The notes beneath the pieces are model-generated. The model had not been told where the DNA came from and ran no database searches. It saw nothing but the letters and a program-made list of their open reading frames with translations. From contig CAMOUF010000050.1 in the NCBI GenBank assembly GCA_946626395.1, positions 1 to 15,977 of the forward strand: a stretch of DNA of 15,977 nt, read 5' to 3'. How positions within the stretch are numbered: position 1 is the first letter of the stretch; each line of letters starts with the position of its first letter. Shown piece after piece: positions 13,532 through 15,977 of this stretch. The translations under genes and the position numbers were made by a program. This DNA comes from an uncultured Clostridia bacterium. Its GTDB lineage: Bacteria > Bacillota > Clostridia > Christensenellales > Aristaeellaceae.

Positions 13532-14194
13532 TCAGTACAGGTTCAGGCCCGTGACGTACCCGACCGGCACCCAGGCCCGGCGGTACTGCCGCAGCCCTTC
13601 ATCGTAGCATTCGATCTGCACATAATCCCCGCCGCTGCCATTGGCGTAGCCGAACACCCTGCACGAAGCGCCGCTGGGCAGGCGGCGGCTCATGACGGCG
13701 TAGCCCGCGCCGGGGCCGTAAAAGCCGGTGACGCTGTTTTTCAGCGTGCAGAACCCGATCTCCACTTCCTGGGGAACGGCGTTCAAATTCAGGCCGTTTA
13801 AGCGTTTCACGCCGGTATACACCCTGTACCCCAGGCCCTTATAGGTAAATTCCACCTGGGCCCACCAGATATTGTTCCGCTGGTCATAGGCCCGGGACAG
13901 CACGGTCACGGCGGTTCCGGCGGAAAAGAAGCTGCCGGGCTCGTCGTAGGTGGTGCTGGGGCCGGTCCGGGAGGCCAGGCGGCTGTTGAGCACGCATTGG
14001 ACGTGGGCGTAATAGGTGTACGCCTTACCGCTGTTTTGGTTATTCATGACGGGCTTCGCCGTGCCGCACATGGGGCAATAGTTATATTCGTTTCTGTTTC
14101 CGCACTGGGGGCAGTACCAGGTTTCCGCCTGGGCCAAAGGCAGCATGGCGCACAGCAGCGCCAGCGCCAGCAGCGCCGCACATCCCTTTTTCAT
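13532..14194 (-). CDS. Secreted protein with N-terminal zinc ribbon and SH3-like domains, unknown role
   Basis: A 220-residue protein. Residues 1-23 are a signal peptide (MKKGCAALLALALL core, cleavage after AQA). The mature protein starts almost at once with a zinc ribbon, Cys28-x2-Cys31-x8-Cys40-x2-Cys43 (WYCPQCGNRNEYNYCPMCG). Two SH3-like beta modules follow. One spans about 60-130 (LNSRLASRTGPSTTYDEPGSF, WWAQVEF, YRVYTGVKRL). The other spans about 145-220 (TLKNSVTGFYGPGAGYAVMSRRLP, VQIECYDEG, RRAWVPVGYV). Such modules often bind cell wall. The ATG at 14194 has AGGGAGA upstream. It sits between ddl and iorAB in its own unit. A zinc ribbon outside the membrane is unusual; function not known. 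Confidence 0.82.
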   Translation of the reverse strand: MKKGCAALLALALLCAMLPLAQAETWYCPQCGNRNEYNYCPMCGTAKPVMNNQNSGKAYTYYAHVQCVLNSRLASRTGPSTTYDEPGSFFSAGTAVTVLSRAYDQRNNIWWAQVEFTYKGLGYRVYTGVKRLNGLNLNAVPQEVEIGFCTLKNSVTGFYGPGAGYAVMSRRLPSGASCRVFGYANGSGGDYVQIECYDEGLRQYRRAWVPVGYVTGLNLY

Positions 14195-14226
14195 TTGTGT
14201 GTCTCCCTTCGGTTTTTTCCATCATT

Positions 14227-14255
14227 ATCCTATCATAGGCCGCGCAAAAAGTAAA
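14227..14255 (-). promoter_or_regulatory. Possible promoter for the secreted zinc-ribbon gene
   Basis: On the minus strand, TTTACT (14250-14255) and TAGGAT (14227-14232) are spaced by 17 bases. Each box matches the consensus at only 4 positions. It lies directly after the ddl terminator and about 33 bases before the start codon. Confidence 0.35.
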
Positions 14256-14262
14256 GACCGGG

Positions 14263-14306
14263 CAAAAGAAACAGCCATGCCGGATGCAGCCTGCATGGCC
14301 GTTTCT
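14263..14306 (-). terminator. Intrinsic terminator after ddl
   Basis: On the minus strand, AGAAAC and GCCATGC (14301-14306 and 14293-14299, one mismatch between) pair with GCATGGC and GTTTCT (14274-14280 and 14267-14272), followed by TTTTGCC. It starts 5 bases after the ddl stop. Confidence 0.8.
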
Positions 14307-14311
14307 GATTG

Positions 14312-15532
14312 TTAAATTTTTGATCCGCCCAGCTTGCTGCCCTTGGCCCCTTTCACGCCGCCCAGCTGCACGCCGGAGAGAATGTCGGAATGGAAAGCGA
14401 AAGAGCTGCTCTCCTTTTCCTGATAGGCTTTCATGGCGCAGTCCACCATTTCGTCGATGAGCTGGCTGTATTTGAGCCCGCTTTCCTGCCACAGGTAATA
14501 GGCCAGGGAGCCGGGAATGGTGTTGATTTCGGTGATATAGTAATTGTCGCTGTGCCGGTCCAGCATATAGTCGATGCGGACCACGCCCTTGCAGTCCACG
14601 GCGTCGAACACCCGCAGGGACAAATCCTGCAATTCCTTGGTCAATTCCTCCCCGATGGGGGCGGGCACGATGCGCTTTAAGCTCGCCATGCCCTTGCTGC
14701 CGCCGGAGCCCGCCAGGTATTTTTCGGAAAAGTCCAGAAACGCCGCGCCGCTGTTGGGCATTTCCAGCACGGAGGCCCGCCGCTCCCCATCGAACCCCAG
14801 CACGGAGCAGTTCACTTCAATGGGATGATCCAGCCCCTGCTCGATGAGCACCCGGCGGTCATAGGAGAAGGCCAGCTCCAGGGCGTCCCTGAGCCCCGCC
14901 CGGTCATCCGCCCGGCTGACGCCGATGGAAGAGCCCAGGCAGGCGGGCTTGACGAACACAGGATAGGGCAGCGCCGCTTCCACCTTGTCCATGGCCCCTT
15001 CCCCGTCCCGCTCAAATTCGCTGCGGGTCATGGCGGTATCCGGCAGGATGGGGAAGCCGCAGCCTCGGAAGAACCGCTTCATGGTGATTTTGTCCATGCC
15101 CACGGCGGAGCCGGTGACCCCGGTGGAGGTATAAGGCAGTCCCGCCATTTCCAGCACCCCTTGGAGGGAGCCGTCCTCCCCGTGCAGGCCGTGCATCACG
15201 GGCACCACGCATTCCAGCCGGGCCACGATTTCTTCCTTGCCGCCCCCCAGCAGCCCTTTGGCGGGCACGTAATGGAGCAGCGCCCCGGAGCCCGCGGTCA
15301 AGTCCAGGCGCACGGGCACGATGCCCTTTTTGTAGGGATCAAAGGGCGTGTAGGTTTTGATGTCCAGCAGGGGTTCCCCGGTGAACCATTCCCCCTTCTG
15401 GCTGATATACACCGGGATCACGTCGTACTTTTCCCGGTTCACGTTCCGCATCAATTGCACCGCGCTGATGATGGACACCTCGTGCTCGCAGGTGCGGCTG
15501 CCAAACATCACGCCCAATTGGATTTTGCTCAT
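14312..15532 (-). CDS. ddl: D-alanine--D-alanine ligase family protein
   Basis: A 406-residue ATP-grasp ligase joining two D-Ala (or D-Ala plus another D-substrate) for peptidoglycan. Visible motifs are GSRTCEHEVSIISA (11-24), VMHGLHGEDGSLQG (112-125), STGVTGSAVGMDK (136-148), FVKPACLGSSIGVSR (193-207), GVVRIDYML, and TEINTIPGSLAYYLWQESG (334-352). The omega-loop region FLDFSEKYLAGSGGSKGMA (265-283) keeps EKY but is longer and Gly/Ser-rich. The C-terminus (371-406) is an extra tail ending GGVKGAKGSKLGGSKI, making the protein 50-100 residues longer than DdlB (306) or VanA (343). The ATG at 15532 has GGAGGA 9 bases upstream. Substrate choice (D-Ala, D-Lac or D-Ser) cannot be settled by eye; D-Ala-D-Ala is most likely. 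Confidence 0.93.
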   Translation of the reverse strand: MSKIQLGVMFGSRTCEHEVSIISAVQLMRNVNREKYDVIPVYISQKGEWFTGEPLLDIKTYTPFDPYKKGIVPVRLDLTAGSGALLHYVPAKGLLGGGKEEIVARLECVVPVMHGLHGEDGSLQGVLEMAGLPYTSTGVTGSAVGMDKITMKRFFRGCGFPILPDTAMTRSEFERDGEGAMDKVEAALPYPVFVKPACLGSSIGVSRADDRAGLRDALELAFSYDRRVLIEQGLDHPIEVNCSVLGFDGERRASVLEMPNSGAAFLDFSEKYLAGSGGSKGMASLKRIVPAPIGEELTKELQDLSLRVFDAVDCKGVVRIDYMLDRHSDNYYITEINTIPGSLAYYLWQESGLKYSQLIDEMVDCAMKAYQEKESSSFAFHSDILSGVQLGGVKGAKGSKLGGSKI

Positions 15533-15571
15533 GGTTTATTATCCTCCAGAGTTTACTTAATAACAACGAGG

Positions 15572-15623
15572 CGAGGGCCTGTGCGGCCCTCGTGCACCTG
15601 CACCAGGAGATTCCATCTCCTGG
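15572..15623. repeat. Two adjacent perfect hairpins upstream of ddl
   Basis: CGAGGGCC (15572-15579) pairs with GGCCCTCG (15585-15592) across 5 bases, and CCAGGAGA (15603-15610) pairs with TCTCCTGG (15616-15623) across 5 bases. Both stems are perfect 8-mers with 5-base loops and sit 10 bases apart, with GCAC/TGCA-type sequence between them. Symmetry prevents assigning a strand. On the minus strand, the hairpin nearer ddl is followed by GCCTCGTTGTTATT, so it could stop an upstream transcript. Paired hairpins of this style occur as intergenic repeats in many Clostridia genomes, by my recollection; copy number cannot be tested here. Confidence 0.7.
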
Positions 15624-15714
15624 ACCTCCATAGCGGATGCTGCATCAATTGATATTACAGCTTGGTTCCCGCAGATGCAAATAGGAAAACGAAAGCATCC
15701 CTTGACATCGTGGT

Positions 15715-15840
15715 GCTTCTGACCCGGCGTCCTTTGGACGCCAGCCCGGATGCAAAGCATCCGGGGAAAGCCGGGGAATAATCCGAAGGGAAAGTTTACT
15801 TTCCCTCTCGGATTTTCCCAGGCTTTCTTGTGTCAGAAGC
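15715..15840. ncRNA. Candidate structured RNA or intergenic repeat: four-way junction
   Basis: A perfect 9-bp stem, GCTTCTGAC (15715-15723) with GTCAGAAGC (15832-15840), encloses three hairpins. The first is GGCGTCC/GGACGCC with a TTT loop (15726-15742). The second is CCCGGATGC/GCATCCGGG with an AAA loop (15745-15765). The third is a 62-base arm (15766-15827) with about 27 bp in four blocks of 7, 5, 7 and 8 bp and a TT loop. Nearly every base is paired, which is far beyond chance. It matches no RNA class I recognise. It could be a leader element of ddl on the minus strand, an independent small RNA, or a mobile palindromic repeat. Short frames crossing it look like by-products of the repeat. 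Confidence 0.65.
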
Positions 15841-15977
15841 CCTCCAACTATTCGTAACCCCAACGCATCAGGCGGAGATTGTCGGCTTATCCCAGTGGCG
15901 TATTATCGCCGAATGCGGGTCCGGGGTCCTCAGGCCCCTGGCGCAGGACGAGCCGCTGATGACCGCCTGTGGCGGAA
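15841..15977. other. Window-edge stretch, no gene assigned
   Basis: Short frames are open here on both strands, but none has a start with a ribosome site or a recognisable protein. A minus-strand frame entering from the edge ends at a TGA near 15873 after about 34 codons (...SAIIRHWDKPTISA); it might be the tail of a gene outside the window, or a shadow. Small hairpins occur, such as CCGCC/GGCGG (15963-15975) and GGCG/CGCC (15897-15910). Together with 15624-15714, which contains repeated GATGC/GCATC motifs and the palindrome ATCAATTGAT (15644-15653), it may belong to the same repeat or RNA element. Confidence 0.35.

Noticed and set aside
15557..15863. Two short minus-strand frames (67 and 72 codons) across the structured block
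   Set aside because: They overlap each other, follow the palindromes, and lack ribosome sites; more likely by-products of a repeat than proteins.
15715..15977. Retron msr-msd or group II intron fragment
   Set aside because: The closing stem and long arm recall a retron RNA, but no reverse transcriptase, no typical branching G context and no intron domain V motif are visible; only sequence beyond the right edge could revive this.
15560..15977. CRISPR array or insertion-sequence end
   Set aside because: No regularly spaced direct repeats, no transposase, and no target-site duplication can be seen.

Overview
The window suggests a Gram-positive anaerobe of the Bacillota (Clostridia-like; order not resolvable from this sequence). 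The evidence is a PyrR-type RNA attenuator in front of a uracil permease, the Firmicutes arrangement rpmH-rnpA-yidD-yidC-jag, the single YidC form without the large periplasmic domain, strong AGGAGG ribosome sites, TTG/GTG starts, and an oxygen-sensitive indolepyruvate:ferredoxin oxidoreductase. All 19 recognised protein genes lie on the minus strand, so the window reads from right to left. Base composition is GC-rich except for a visibly AT-richer patch at about 780-2420.

Layout in transcription order (right to left). 15977-15560 has no gene. It holds a nested set of hairpins that looks like a structured RNA or a mobile intergenic repeat. ddl (D-Ala-D-Ala ligase) follows and ends at a clear terminator. 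Next come a secreted zinc-ribbon protein of unknown role, then iorA-iorB, translationally coupled. alr (alanine racemase) follows behind its own extended -10 promoter. A tiny possible ORF and a membrane protein lead into rsmD and coaD with overlapping ends, then a DivIVA-like hendecad coiled-coil protein and two terminator-like hairpins.

A consensus promoter then drives rpmH-rnpA-yidD-yidC-jag. A strong terminator-like hairpin sits between rpmH and rnpA, and the rnpA-yidD, yidD-yidC and yidC-jag junctions all overlap. The next unit is a consensus promoter, a PyrR-binding attenuator and the uracil permease. A two-gene unit of unknown function (one secreted, one cytosolic) lies in the AT-richer patch. 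Last come rpsO with its own promoter and a structured leader, a terminator, and the 5' end of pnp, which runs off the left edge.

How the genes fit together: alr and ddl supply D-Ala and D-Ala-D-Ala for peptidoglycan. rpmH, rnpA, rpsO, rsmD and pnp serve ribosome and RNA metabolism. yidC, yidD and jag serve membrane insertion and envelope-linked RNA regulation. coaD serves coenzyme A synthesis, iorAB aromatic 2-oxoacid metabolism, and the permease pyrimidine salvage. Most of this is housekeeping. The parts that do not match a standard annotation are the structured element upstream of ddl, the unknown secreted/cytosolic pair, the secreted zinc-ribbon protein, and the rpmH/rnpA attenuator-like hairpin.
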